Notes under the pieces: model-generated | Seen by the model: the letters and a program-made list of their open reading frames with translations, nothing else | Database searches by the model: none | What the model was told of the DNA's origin: nothing | Translations under genes and position numbers: made by a program | Assembly (NCBI GenBank): GCA_018303545.1 | Contig: JAGVXY010000012.1 | Location: 1 to 37,210 of the forward strand | DNA: 37,210 nucleotides | Direction: 5' to 3' | Source: Candidatus Woesearchaeota archaeon | Lineage (GTDB): Archaea; Nanobdellota; Nanobdellia; SCGC-AAA011-G17; JAGVXY01 | Shown here: piece after piece, positions 15,982 to 24,213 of the stretch | Numbering within the stretch: the first letter of the stretch is position 1 | Layout of the letters: the number at the start of each line of letters is the position of its first letter

Positions 15982-16512
15982 CTAGAAACCTTTAGAGATT
16001 AATCTTACTGCTTGAGCAGCGATAGCCAGGATTAAGAATGCCCCTAAAACACGAGGGTCAAATAAAATCTTTCCAATAGTACTACCAAAAGTCTGATTTC
16101 CTGAATCATCAGGGCTTGTTAAATTACGGATGTCTTCCCCGAAAACTTGTGTAATTGCTATTCCCCCAATGATGAAAAGCATTATCATTATTAGCCAAAC
16201 ATTTGTTGATTCTTGTGCGAATTCTGAAATAATGTCCGGCTTGACTCCGAGCATAAGAAAGAAAAGCATGGCTATGACAACAAACATAAGCAATAAAATA
16301 AACCAAGGTGTGGCAACTTCTACTAGTTTGCTTGCACCAGGCATAATTATGAAAAGCAAAGCTATGGTTACTGCAGCTATACCATCTAACCCCTTATTAC
16401 CACCAAGGATTTTTGTTTTCTGCATTACTCCATACATTAAACCAAATATGAATACGAAGGTAATTATTGGGGAAAAGAATTTCAATAGCCCTACGTCAAG
16501 TACTGTTGCCAT
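15982..16512 (-). CDS. Multi-pass membrane protein, paralogue 3 of cassette
   Basis: A 176-residue protein with about five membrane helices. Its start, VGLLKFFSPIITFVFIFG then MYGVMQKTKILGG, aligns with the two upstream genes' LGFF-x4-PFLLVF-x-I-x2-G-x-L-x-K-x3-FG pattern, though it is the most diverged. A hydrophilic loop (about 125-145, NLTSPDDSGNQTFG) precedes the last helix. Its ATG shares one base with the upstream stop (TAATG at 16510-16514). No family recognised; no enzyme motif or charged pore signature seen. Confidence 0.8.
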   Translation of the reverse strand: MATVLDVGLLKFFSPIITFVFIFGLMYGVMQKTKILGGNKGLDGIAAVTIALLFIIMPGASKLVEVATPWFILLLMFVVIAMLFFLMLGVKPDIISEFAQESTNVWLIMIMLFIIGGIAITQVFGEDIRNLTSPDDSGNQTFGSTIGKILFDPRVLGAFLILAIAAQAVRLISKGF

Positions 16513-16988
16513 TATTTCCCTCCTTTACGAACTATTGACCAGATTACAACAAATGGGGCGCCAATTATTAAAAGCCAAACAAGATTACGAGCGTCTAAAC
16601 TTAACCAATAAGGCAATTTGAATCCTGCGCCTGCAACTAATGCCCATATTAAACCTATTGTGGCAACTACAATTGCAACTGAAAACAAAGTATCATGAGT
16701 GGTTTTTCCTGTGAATAATCCTAAAATAAGCAAAAATGCCAATATCGCTAATAGAACCATTGAAACATTTGGCAGGAAACGCTGAATCATGTTGTAAAAA
16801 AATGTTGTTCTGATAACTAAGAATGCAATGACTAAAGCGATTATTGGGTTGACTTTATTGCTTGCGTCACCGAAAATATTTATTTTATCTAAAATACCGT
16901 AGATTATTGCAAAGACTAATAAGAAGGGCAGTAATATTTTGAAGAATCCTAATTTATCCAATTGCCCCATTATTTGATCTAAGGTCAC
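16512..16988 (-). CDS. Multi-pass membrane protein, paralogue 2 of cassette
   Basis: A 158-residue protein with about four or five membrane helices. It opens LDKLGFFKILLPFLLVFAI then YGILDKINIFG, near identical in pattern to paralogue 1. It starts at GTG 16988, inside the stop of the upstream gene (GTGA), so it is translationally coupled. Later loops are short. No known family, no active-site motif. Close spacing suggests a hetero-oligomeric membrane complex with its paralogues. Confidence 0.8.
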   Translation of the reverse strand: MTLDQIMGQLDKLGFFKILLPFLLVFAIIYGILDKINIFGDASNKVNPIIALVIAFLVIRTTFFYNMIQRFLPNVSMVLLAILAFLLILGLFTGKTTHDTLFSVAIVVATIGLIWALVAGAGFKLPYWLSLDARNLVWLLIIGAPFVVIWSIVRKGGK

Positions 16989-17548
16989 TTTCCATCACCT
17001 GTTTTATTGCTGCCACCGACAATATAAGTTACTGCAAATGCTACCACTAATAATATGAATACTCCTAAAACCGCATCTTTTGAAAGCCAATGCGCCATAA
17101 AACTATAAACTGGGTCCCACCATCCTAGAGAGAAGATGAATACTCCTATTAATCCTATGAAAATTAAAACACCAAAGAAGATGACCCAGCCTTGGCCTAA
17201 GTATTCCTTATCAAATATATTTTTTCCTTGGCCTAACAGCATTCCAACAAGCATCATAAATGAAACAATGATTATTAATCCTAAAGCCACTTGAGGCATT
17301 GAGGTTTTTATTGTTTGTACAATCTTTGTTGCGCTTACGACAAATAATGCAATTGCAAAAGCAATCATTGAATTCAAATCTTTTCTTGGAACGTCATTGT
17401 CTTTTAATTTTACAGTTCCAAAAAGTCTTGTTTTTTCAAGAACCCCAAAAACAATTGTGAATACGAGAAGAAAAGGAAGGACTACATCGAAGAAGCCTAA
17501 TTTATTTAGGAACTCAATAGCAACTCCTAATGTAGTCGTATCTGCCAT
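16985..17548 (-). CDS. Multi-pass membrane protein, paralogue 1 of cassette
   Basis: A 187-residue protein with about five membrane helices, opening LNKLGFFDVVLPFLLVFTI then FGVLEKTRLFG. A short charged loop (about 45-56, KLKDNDVPRKDL) follows helix 1. Its ATG overlaps by one base the stop of a PRC-barrel gene (TAATG at 17546-17550), and its end overlaps paralogue 2. Function unknown. Confidence 0.8.
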   Translation of the reverse strand: MADTTTLGVAIEFLNKLGFFDVVLPFLLVFTIVFGVLEKTRLFGTVKLKDNDVPRKDLNSMIAFAIALFVVSATKIVQTIKTSMPQVALGLIIIVSFMMLVGMLLGQGKNIFDKEYLGQGWVIFFGVLIFIGLIGVFIFSLGWWDPVYSFMAHWLSKDAVLGVFILLVVAFAVTYIVGGSNKTGDGK

Positions 17549-17817
17549 TATTCTGTTTCCTCTTTCTCATATGAAGGCATTGCGGCTTTTGAAATTATCA
17601 TTACGTCACCTATAGCTTTCACAAAGTTATGGGGCACGATTACGCCTTTAGCTCCGCCTAAAACATTCAAGAGATATGATTGTTTTGTGGCCTTTATGCG
17701 CCATGCATGGACTTTGTTACCTGCTAGGACGCTCTCTTCAATTTCTCCAAAGTAATCACCTGCATCGGTGAACACTTTCATATTCAACATTTCAGAAACA
17801 AATTTTGTGTTTAACAT
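17548..17817 (-). CDS. PRC-barrel domain protein
   Basis: An 89-residue single PRC-barrel: FVSEMLNMKVFTDAGDYFGE, then KVHAWRIKA, then GVIVPHNFVKAIGDVMII. PRC-barrels act as small protein-binding adaptors in RNA metabolism and photosynthesis, and two haloarchaeal versions (CdpB proteins) act in cell division with SepF. It heads the membrane cassette; its stop shares a base with the next start. GGGAGGCGAT lies 9-18 bases upstream of ATG 17817, and a TATA-like GCTTTTATATTG at about 17870-17881. It may link the membrane complex to a cytoplasmic partner. Confidence 0.85.
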   Translation of the reverse strand: MLNTKFVSEMLNMKVFTDAGDYFGEIEESVLAGNKVHAWRIKATKQSYLLNVLGGAKGVIVPHNFVKAIGDVMIISKAAMPSYEKEETE

Positions 17818-18021
17818 ACTTATATCGCCTCCCTTTTATACTTCCACCTCTATGCTAAAATTAATTGATTACAATATAAAAGCTTTTCGGATTAAAAATT
17901 AGTTTAATAAATTTTGATTGAATTTAAATAGTTTCTGTAATATATATGATTGAGATTGATATATATATCCTTGAAGGTTAAAGTTTATTTATAATCATTT
18001 ATAAAATTGGAGGTGATTATT
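17818..18021. promoter_or_regulatory. Divergent promoter region of membrane cassette and lipoprotein
   Basis: Contains the minus-strand TATA-like sequence near 17870-17881, several plus-strand AT boxes (17969-17979, 17984-17995) and the plus-strand Shine-Dalgarno GGAGGTGA at 18009-18016. No gene is seen. Confidence 0.45.
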
Positions 18022-18591
18022 TTGAAAAAGATAATGTTAATTGGAGTTTTAGTTATTTTGCTTGCAGTGGTTTTTTCTGGCTGCAGCAGTATAAATAGTA
18101 TCATTGGTCAACGGCCTGGTGGTCAAAGCTGCGCACCAGGATGCAGATGTGTTTGTGAGGGAGATATTTCAGATGCAGGAGAATTGGATACTGACAGTGC
18201 TTGTGAAATTACCAGCATAAAGATAAATGATTTGACTAATGTGATTTTGTCTACTGGGGATGCGATGCAAATAAAAGTTACCACCAATAATCAGATTGCC
18301 TGCAATAATAAGGTTGCACTGATTTATTTTGACCTTTCTAATCAAGGCAATTATTGGAATAATGGACCTTACGCAAATGGCATATGGGTAAACTTAGAGC
18401 AAAGTGGAAAGATTTTGAATGGAGAGGCATTAGGCGCTCGTTCAATTACTGCCGGAGCAAATGGACTTCATCCTTACCTTGCTGCAAATTATAAGGTTAA
18501 GGTAAGATTTCCCGACCAGAATCCACAAGGGGGCCAAGTGATTTTAAAAATTAATCCGCCTTCAGCAATACCTAGTGGGGGTTTTAACTAA
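18022..18591 (+). CDS. Putative lipoprotein of unknown function, copy 1
   Basis: A 189-residue exported protein starting at TTG 18022; GGAGGTGA (18009-18016) ends five bases before it, and the longer open frame from 18007 would use this ribosome site as coding sequence. Signal peptide KKIMLIGVLVILLAVV, then lipobox FSGC with Cys about residue 21. A Cys cluster follows (CAPGCRCVC), then a beta-rich domain (ITSIKINDLTNVILSTGD; VALIYFDLSNQG). No family recognised. A lipid anchor by analogy with bacterial and haloarchaeal lipoproteins is inference. Confidence 0.8.
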   Translation: MKKIMLIGVLVILLAVVFSGCSSINSIIGQRPGGQSCAPGCRCVCEGDISDAGELDTDSACEITSIKINDLTNVILSTGDAMQIKVTTNNQIACNNKVALIYFDLSNQGNYWNNGPYANGIWVNLEQSGKILNGEALGARSITAGANGLHPYLAANYKVKVRFPDQNPQGGQVILKINPPSAIPSGGFN

Positions 18592-18593
18592 CC

Positions 18594-18614
18594 AATTCTT
18601 TTTTTCTTTTTTTT
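18594..18614 (+). terminator. Oligo-T terminator after lipoprotein 1
   Basis: Two T-runs in a row directly after the stop codon, and no hairpin, which is the usual archaeal intrinsic terminator form. Confidence 0.5.
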
Positions 18615-18620
18615 AATAAT

Positions 18621-18678
18621 CTTTATATACCCCCTCATTCTCTCAGCATTATAATATCATTAAACAATATAGGGGGTG
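18621..18678 (+). promoter_or_regulatory. TATA box and ribosome site of lipoprotein 2
   Basis: CTTTATATAC at 18621-18630 is a good TATA box. AGGGGGTG at 18671-18678 lies six bases before TTG 18685. Confidence 0.45.
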
Positions 18679-18684
18679 TTTAAT

Positions 18685-19347
18685 TTGGGGAAAATTACGA
18701 TGGTTATTTTAGCAGTGGTATTTTTATTAGTTATTTCTGGATGCTCAAAAGAGACCATAAGTGAAAATATACAGACACAAGATGGAACTTCTGATGAAAC
18801 AAATAATGAGAATTTGGACACAGGCTATGTGAGTGCAGTTTGCAAAATAGATAAAATTGAATTCAAAGATGAGGCAAGCATGACTAATGCGGGGTGGGGT
18901 GCTGTGGACAATGAAGCAATGCATATTTATCATTACCATAAGGATTTGCCTAAAGATGCAGTGAATATGGATATATTTGTGAATGGGTGCAGTGGATGGG
19001 ATCTGAGGTTGGATTTTAATCCAGATTCTCATAGACAGCTTTGCACTTATGGAAAGCAATATGTTGTTGAAAATAAAGAGATTACTGGACCGATTATCTT
19101 ATTGAGAGATGAAATTTATCCAGATACATGGTGCAATGGCAGAATCGCATGTGAAAATGATCCTCAAACTTGTGAGTGCATAGCAGGTGCAACATGTACT
19201 TCAACAGCTGCAACAAAAGCTGAATGCAGAGGACCATTATGCGAGTCATATTACAAAGTTACAGCTACTGCAACAAGCCCTGATGGTCAAAAGGTTGAAT
19301 CTGAAGGATATTATTACGTAAATGTAATAGACTACAAATATTATTAA
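18685..19347 (+). CDS. Putative lipoprotein of unknown function, copy 2
   Basis: A 220-residue exported protein starting at TTG 18685 (an upstream GTG at 18676 lies within the ribosome site). Signal helix ITMVILAVVFLLV, lipobox ISGC, then an acidic linker. The mature part has a cysteine-rich stretch near its end (CNGRIACENDPQTCECIAG, followed by CTS and CRGPLCESYY) and ends in a beta strand-like YYYVNVIDYKYY. It is not clearly homologous to copy 1 beyond the anchor. Function unknown; a surface-exposed domain with disulfides is likely. Confidence 0.8.
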   Translation: MGKITMVILAVVFLLVISGCSKETISENIQTQDGTSDETNNENLDTGYVSAVCKIDKIEFKDEASMTNAGWGAVDNEAMHIYHYHKDLPKDAVNMDIFVNGCSGWDLRLDFNPDSHRQLCTYGKQYVVENKEITGPIILLRDEIYPDTWCNGRIACENDPQTCECIAGATCTSTAATKAECRGPLCESYYKVTATATSPDGQKVESEGYYYVNVIDYKYY

Positions 19348-19413
19348 TTTTTTTATATTTTAAATAATTCTTGAGCAATACTTTTTTAAAGGCATTGGAT
19401 TTATTAATTTGCT

Positions 19414-20106
19414 ATGGAAAGATACAAGAACCTGATACTTATTGGAACATCACATATTGCCATTGAATCTGTAAACACCGTTAGAGAAATTATTGAGTCC
19501 GAGAAACCCGATGTTGTTGCATTAGAGTTGGATTATAATCGATTTGCTGCTTTGATGTCTAAGAAAAAAGATTCACATTCTTTCTGGAAAGCAATAAGAA
19601 CTTTAGGTATAAAGGGATTTATTTTTAATTTACTTGGTGCCTGGGTTGAGAATAAACTTGGAAAAATTGTCGGAGTAAAACCTGGATCTGAAATGAAACA
19701 GGCTGCAATATCGGCTAAAGGAACAAATGCTAAGATTGCGATGATAGATCAGGATATAAGAATAACAATAAAAAAACTTATTAAAGGAATAACCTGGAGA
19801 GAGAAATTCAGGTTTATTGGAGATATTTTTAAGGCAATATTATTTAGGAAACCGATAATTGAACCTTTTGATTTGAGAACTGTCCCAAAAAAAGAAACTG
19901 TAAAAAAATTGACAATGATGCTGAAAAAGAGCTATCCTTCAGTTTATAATACACTAATAAAAGAGAGAAATGAAATTATGGCAAAAAATTTATATAATCT
20001 AATGAACTTTGGAAAGATTGTGGCTGTTGTAGGAGCAGGCCACGAAGATGAGATTATTGGATTGATAGAAAAAAATGTTCAACATGACAAAAAAAGAAGT
20101 GATTGA
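19414..20106 (+). CDS. TraB-domain protein without membrane domain
   Basis: A 230-residue TraB/PrgY-family (EreA-like fold) protein. Motifs: GTSHIAIES at 11-19, VVALELDYNR, GVKPGSEM, MIDQDIRITI, KERNEIMAKNL and VVGAGHED near the end. The fold resembles metal-dependent hydrolases; its bacterial relatives are linked to peptide signals and their control. Typical archaeal members are nearly 400 residues with a C-terminal multi-helix membrane part, which is missing here. The next gene, a multi-pass membrane protein, overlaps it. TATA-like TTTTTTAAAG at 19382-19391 supports a leaderless start. Confidence 0.88.
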   Translation: MERYKNLILIGTSHIAIESVNTVREIIESEKPDVVALELDYNRFAALMSKKKDSHSFWKAIRTLGIKGFIFNLLGAWVENKLGKIVGVKPGSEMKQAAISAKGTNAKIAMIDQDIRITIKKLIKGITWREKFRFIGDIFKAILFRKPIIEPFDLRTVPKKETVKKLTMMLKKSYPSVYNTLIKERNEIMAKNLYNLMNFGKIVAVVGAGHEDEIIGLIEKNVQHDKKRSD

Positions 20107-20848
20107 ATCTCTAGTTATTGTTTTATTTTTAACACTGTTTTTTGGCTTCAATGACGGAAGAGAAACTTTTGTAGCTTCATACTGGTTTGCGAATTTGCTG
20201 AGAATATTTGTTATTGTAATGATTACATTTATGGTTCATGTTTTTGGGCACAAGGTTGTTGCAAGCATCTATGGCGCAACTGTGACGACGAAAAATTGGG
20301 CTATACAGAGATATTGGATAACTCAACGAGCTCATTTGCCTATAGCAATGAATTTTTTTGGTGCAAGATACAAAATTAATTCTCTTTACATTGGTGTAGT
20401 TATAGGAATAATTGTAACTTTGATATCAAACGGAAAATTTTGGTTCGCAGGGCTTGAAAGCCAGGAATTATCAATAGACCGATTCAAGAGATTGGGCAAA
20501 GGAGGAATTGCGATATCAAAATGGGAAGTGGCAAAGATTGCAATAGCTGGTTCTATGGCTAATGTGATTTTGATTTTTTTGCTAGGGATATTTAATTCAT
20601 CAGGGATATTTGATAAATTTATTTTGATTGGAGGATTATTTGCAATTTATTCAATGTTTCCTTTGCCTGGGTTGGATGGCAATACTGTGTATTTTGAATC
20701 AAAACCATTGTATATATTTGGATTCTGCTTCATTGTGCTTTCATTCTTTTTATTGCAGTTCTTAACTGCGGGAGCGACATTGTTTATGACCTTGTTGCTG
20801 ACGTTTGTAATAGGCACCACTTGGTTTTATTTTAGAATGTTCAAGTAA
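20075..20848 (+). CDS. M50-like membrane protein with degenerate active site
   Basis: A membrane protein of up to 257 residues with about six helices. It resembles site-2 protease (M50) family members: HVFGH at 55-59 lies where the zinc-binding HExxH is expected, and FPLPGLDGNT at 195-204 corresponds to the NPxxPLDG motif. The catalytic Glu of HExxH is Val here, so peptidase activity is doubtful, although both His and the Asp remain. The frame begins within the TraB gene; ATG 20075 or 20084 are both possible. Overlap with the TraB gene suggests joint function. Confidence 0.7.
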   Translation: MFNMTKKEVIESLVIVLFLTLFFGFNDGRETFVASYWFANLLRIFVIVMITFMVHVFGHKVVASIYGATVTTKNWAIQRYWITQRAHLPIAMNFFGARYKINSLYIGVVIGIIVTLISNGKFWFAGLESQELSIDRFKRLGKGGIAISKWEVAKIAIAGSMANVILIFLLGIFNSSGIFDKFILIGGLFAIYSMFPLPGLDGNTVYFESKPLYIFGFCFIVLSFFLLQFLTAGATLFMTLLLTFVIGTTWFYFRMFK

Positions 20849-20850
20849 AT

Positions 20851-21117
20851 TTATGAAAGCAGGCTTATCAAACCTTTCTGTAAAAACCAAACTAAGAAAA
20901 GCCAAGTTATTATCGAAAAAGATCCTGATAATGCTAAGAAAATAAAGATTACCCCGATGATATCTATGATACTAACTATATCTTTTATAAAAATTAAACT
21001 TTTAATAAGAACTAAGATTGCAATTAAAGTGATAAATCCCGGTGCTACTTCTGCCCTTGCTAGTATTATTGAGACTGAAGCCAAAAGATCAATCATGCCG
21101 AACAGCTGAACTACCAT
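20851..21117 (-). CDS. Small hydrophobic membrane protein
   Basis: An 88-residue, almost wholly hydrophobic protein with about three membrane helices (5-45, 50-65 and 68-85), few charges, and no recognised family. It lies between a convergent M50-like gene and a divergent hef gene and does not overlap another coding frame. A TATA-like run is present upstream around 21140-21150. Real gene likely, function unknown. Confidence 0.65.
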   Translation of the reverse strand: MVVQLFGMIDLLASVSIILARAEVAPGFITLIAILVLIKSLIFIKDIVSIIDIIGVIFIFLALSGSFSIITWLFLVWFLQKGLISLLS

Positions 21118-21178
21118 CTATAGTATATTTTGGGTCTTGCTTTAAAAAAGTTTTGCTACTTGACAAACGTGCGCAGAG

Positions 21179-21187
21179 TTTATAAAC
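21179..21187 (+). promoter_or_regulatory. TATA box of hef
   Basis: TTTATAAAC lies 22-30 bases before ATG 21209, with no ribosome site between them, consistent with a leaderless message. Confidence 0.5.
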
Positions 21188-21208
21188 ATTAAACTTCTGC
21201 GATAAATT

Positions 21209-23392
21209 ATGATTAAAGATTTTAAGCCTAGATTGTACCAGGAGACCATATTAAACACGTGCGCAAACAAGAATACATTAGTAGTTCTGCCTACAGGTTT
21301 AGGAAAAACCGCGATTTCTTTAATGCTTGCTGTAAATAGAATAACCAACTATCCAAATTCCAAAGTTTTAATCCTGGCTCCAAACAGGCCATTAGTTGCG
21401 CAGCATATGGGTTCTTTTAAGAAGTATATTGAAACGGAAGAAGAAAAATTTGTTTTATTTACTGGTGCTGTGAAACCGGAAAAAAGAGCCGAATTATGGA
21501 AACGGGCGCAGTTCATATTCTCTACGCCGCAAGGTTTAAGCAATGATATTATAAACAGAAAAATAAATTTGGAAGAAGTTTCTCTTTTAGTTTTAGATGA
21601 AGTACAGCATGCTATAGGAGATTATGATTATGTATGGATTGCAAAACAGTACCATACTACTGCGAAGTATCCAAGAATTTTAGGATTATCTGCTTCACCT
21701 GGAGCTAATAAAGATAAAATTGAAGAAATATTAAAAAATACATTCATTGAAGACATTGAAATTAGAACGCATGATGATGAAGATGTAAAAATATACATTA
21801 AGGAAAAAGAGGTAACGAAAGAGTTTGTTGAATTGCCAGAAAATATAAAAGAAGTCAAGAAATTTTTAGAAGAGAGCTATAAGAATAAATTAAAACAATT
21901 AAAAGAAACAGGACATTTAAATTCCAGCTCTAATGTAACCAAAACCCAGCTTTTGGAAATGCAAAGAAACTTGCAGGGAATGATTGCTCGTGGCGAAAAA
22001 GATTTTGGAATATGGCATGCTATTTCAATGAATGCACAGGCAATGAAAGTTGCCCATGCAATTGAATTGATTGAGACACAGGGAATAAAATCTCTTCATA
22101 GCTATTTATCTGATTTATTTTCCAATGCTGAGAAATCAAAAGTTAAAGCAACTAAAAATCTTGTGAAAGATGCAGATTTTAAAATGGCCTATATGAAAAC
22201 TGCCGAAATGCTTGAAAAGTCTGTTGAACATCCAAAATTAATAAGATTAAAAGAAATAATCAAAAAAGAAATTGATGAGGATGAAAATAAAAAAATAATT
22301 GTTTTTACAAACTATAGAGATTCTGCAAAAACATTGACTGAAGAATTATGCAAAATTGACAAAGTACAAGCTAAAATATTTGTCGGACAGACAAAGAAAA
22401 ATGGTACAGGTATGTCGCAAAAAGATCAATCTAATGTTTTAGAAGATTTCAAAAATAGTTTATTTAATGTGATTGTGATGACTTCTGTAGGGGAGGAAGG
22501 AATTGATATTCCTGCGGTGGATTTGGTCATTTTCTACGAGCCTGTGCCTTCTGCAATAAGAAGCATACAAAGAAAAGGCAGAACAGGAAGACTGGAAAAA
22601 GGCAGAGTTATTTATTTGATTGCAAAAAATACAAGAGATGAAGTAAATTACTGGATTTCTTTAAATAAAGAAAGAAAAATGAAAGATTTGCTTGCTAATA
22701 TGAAAAACAGATTATTTTCAAATCTTAAAACAGAGAAAACATTGAAAGATTTTTCTGAATTTAAGGTCCTTATTGATGTGCGAGAAAAGGGATCACAATT
22801 GGCAAAGCATATTTTTGATTTAGGATTAGAAGTGGATATGAAAACCTTGCCTTGCGCAGATATTATAATTAATAATGAAATTGGAATAGAAAGAAAAACC
22901 AAGCAGGATTTTGTTGATTCGATGATTGATAAAAGACTTTTGAATCAGCTTTCGGCACTGAAATCTAATTTTTCAAAGCCTATTTTATTATTAGAAGGCG
23001 AAGAGGATATTTATTCCTTAAGAAATATCCATCCAAATGCAATAAGGGGAATGTTTGCGGCTATAGCTACTGCTTTTCAGATACCGATAATATGGACAAG
23101 AAATGCAAAAGAATCTGCAGATTATGTAAAAGCGATAGCAGAGAGAGAAAGGAATAGGGAAAGGGATTTTGGCGTAAGATTTGAAAGAAAGCCAATGTCA
23201 ACAAAAGAGCAACAACAATTCATAATTGAATCCTTGCCAGGGATAGGCCCTTCTTTGGCGAAAGCTTTGCTTAATGAATACAAGACGGTCAAGAACGTGA
23301 TAAACGCGGATGATCTGGATAGAGTAGATAAGATTGGATCTAAAATAAAAGAAGAGATAAACAGAATTTTAAACGAAGAATTCGAAGATTAA
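21209..23392 (+). CDS. hef: Hef: fork-structure helicase/nuclease (XPF/FANCM family)
   Basis: A 727-residue two-enzyme protein. The N-terminal SF2 helicase has Walker A LPTGLGKTA (27-35), a DEVQH box near 130, SASPG (motif III) and the motif VI stretch SIQRKGRTGR. The insert between the helicase lobes is typical of Hef/FANCM. From about residue 535 comes an XPF nuclease domain with IDVREKGSQ and GIERKTKQDFVDSM (the ERKxxxD active site, near 560), followed by a tandem HhH domain (about 674-727). It processes stalled forks and branched DNA. Both activities look intact. Its end overlaps the convergent ureohydrolase by four bases. Confidence 0.97.
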   Translation: MIKDFKPRLYQETILNTCANKNTLVVLPTGLGKTAISLMLAVNRITNYPNSKVLILAPNRPLVAQHMGSFKKYIETEEEKFVLFTGAVKPEKRAELWKRAQFIFSTPQGLSNDIINRKINLEEVSLLVLDEVQHAIGDYDYVWIAKQYHTTAKYPRILGLSASPGANKDKIEEILKNTFIEDIEIRTHDDEDVKIYIKEKEVTKEFVELPENIKEVKKFLEESYKNKLKQLKETGHLNSSSNVTKTQLLEMQRNLQGMIARGEKDFGIWHAISMNAQAMKVAHAIELIETQGIKSLHSYLSDLFSNAEKSKVKATKNLVKDADFKMAYMKTAEMLEKSVEHPKLIRLKEIIKKEIDEDENKKIIVFTNYRDSAKTLTEELCKIDKVQAKIFVGQTKKNGTGMSQKDQSNVLEDFKNSLFNVIVMTSVGEEGIDIPAVDLVIFYEPVPSAIRSIQRKGRTGRLEKGRVIYLIAKNTRDEVNYWISLNKERKMKDLLANMKNRLFSNLKTEKTLKDFSEFKVLIDVREKGSQLAKHIFDLGLEVDMKTLPCADIIINNEIGIERKTKQDFVDSMIDKRLLNQLSALKSNFSKPILLLEGEEDIYSLRNIHPNAIRGMFAAIATAFQIPIIWTRNAKESADYVKAIAERERNRERDFGVRFERKPMSTKEQQQFIIESLPGIGPSLAKALLNEYKTVKNVINADDLDRVDKIGSKIKEEINRILNEEFED

Positions 23393-24096
23393 ATCAATTC
23401 TTTCATAATCTTTGCCGCAAGTTTGACTGTCATTCCATTAATATCTTTGCTAGGAACCACCTCTACTATATCTGCGGCTTTTAAGTTTCCAATTCTTTTG
23501 ATTCTCTGCAGAAAATAAATCAATTCTCTTGAAGATAACCCCGCAGGTTCGATATGACTTACACCAGGAGCGAATGCGGGATCTACAGAATCAATATCTA
23601 CTGAAATATACAATGCACTGAAATTTCTTGCAAGTTCCATGACTGCATCGCAGATTTCCTGCAGATTATTGAATATCTGCCTGCAGGTGTAATATTTAAT
23701 ATTATTTTCTTTCAAGTATTGAATCTCTTCCACTGAAGGATTTCTTATCCCTATTAAAATAATATTTTCTTTTGCGATAATGTTTTCATCAACAATATGC
23801 TTAACCCAATCTTGATAAGAAACAGTCTCAAATTCTTGGAAAACATCTGGATGCGCGTCGAAAACAATCAAACCGGGGTTTTTATTCTTTTTTGCAAATT
23901 TTTTTATACAATCATAAGATATGACATGGCTGCCACCTAGAGCAATAGTTTTTTCAGAATAATCTGAACTTTCTTTAACATCTATTTTTTTGTCCGTTTC
24001 ATCTTCATTACTCCAGATTTGTTCAAAAGCTTCCAATATCTTATCAGGCGCTTCATTAGCTTTATTATAATCTGAATAGGGTATTTTTATTATCAT
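23389..24096 (-). CDS. Ureohydrolase (agmatinase/arginase family), short form
   Basis: A 235-residue member of the arginase/agmatinase family, which hydrolyses guanidino compounds using two Mn ions. Ligand motifs are present: GGSH (54-57), DAHPD (80-84) and SVDIDSVDPAFAPG (165-178). Family members are usually 280-320 residues; the segment before the first motif is shortened. Agmatinase leading to putrescine is the common archaeal role, but the substrate cannot be fixed from sequence. It stands alone apart from its overlap with hef. Confidence 0.88.
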   Translation of the reverse strand: MIIKIPYSDYNKANEAPDKILEAFEQIWSNEDETDKKIDVKESSDYSEKTIALGGSHVISYDCIKKFAKKNKNPGLIVFDAHPDVFQEFETVSYQDWVKHIVDENIIAKENIILIGIRNPSVEEIQYLKENNIKYYTCRQIFNNLQEICDAVMELARNFSALYISVDIDSVDPAFAPGVSHIEPAGLSSRELIYFLQRIKRIGNLKAADIVEVVPSKDINGMTVKLAAKIMKELI

Positions 24097-24171
24097 AATT
24101 AATAACTCATCAGGTTTATTTATAAATCTTTAGATGAGCCAAATTTAGGCTATTGGTTTGTAAATAATAAC

Positions 24172-24209
24172 TTTTAAATAGTCCCTTATTTTATAATTAA
24201 TTGAGGTGA
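24172..24209 (+). promoter_or_regulatory. Promoter and ribosome site of RuBisCO gene
   Basis: CTTTTAAATA at 24172-24181 is TATA-like. TTGAGGTGAT just before the gene sets the GTG start at 24214; the ATG two bases upstream is followed at once by TGA. Confidence 0.5.
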
Positions 24210-24213
24210 TAAT

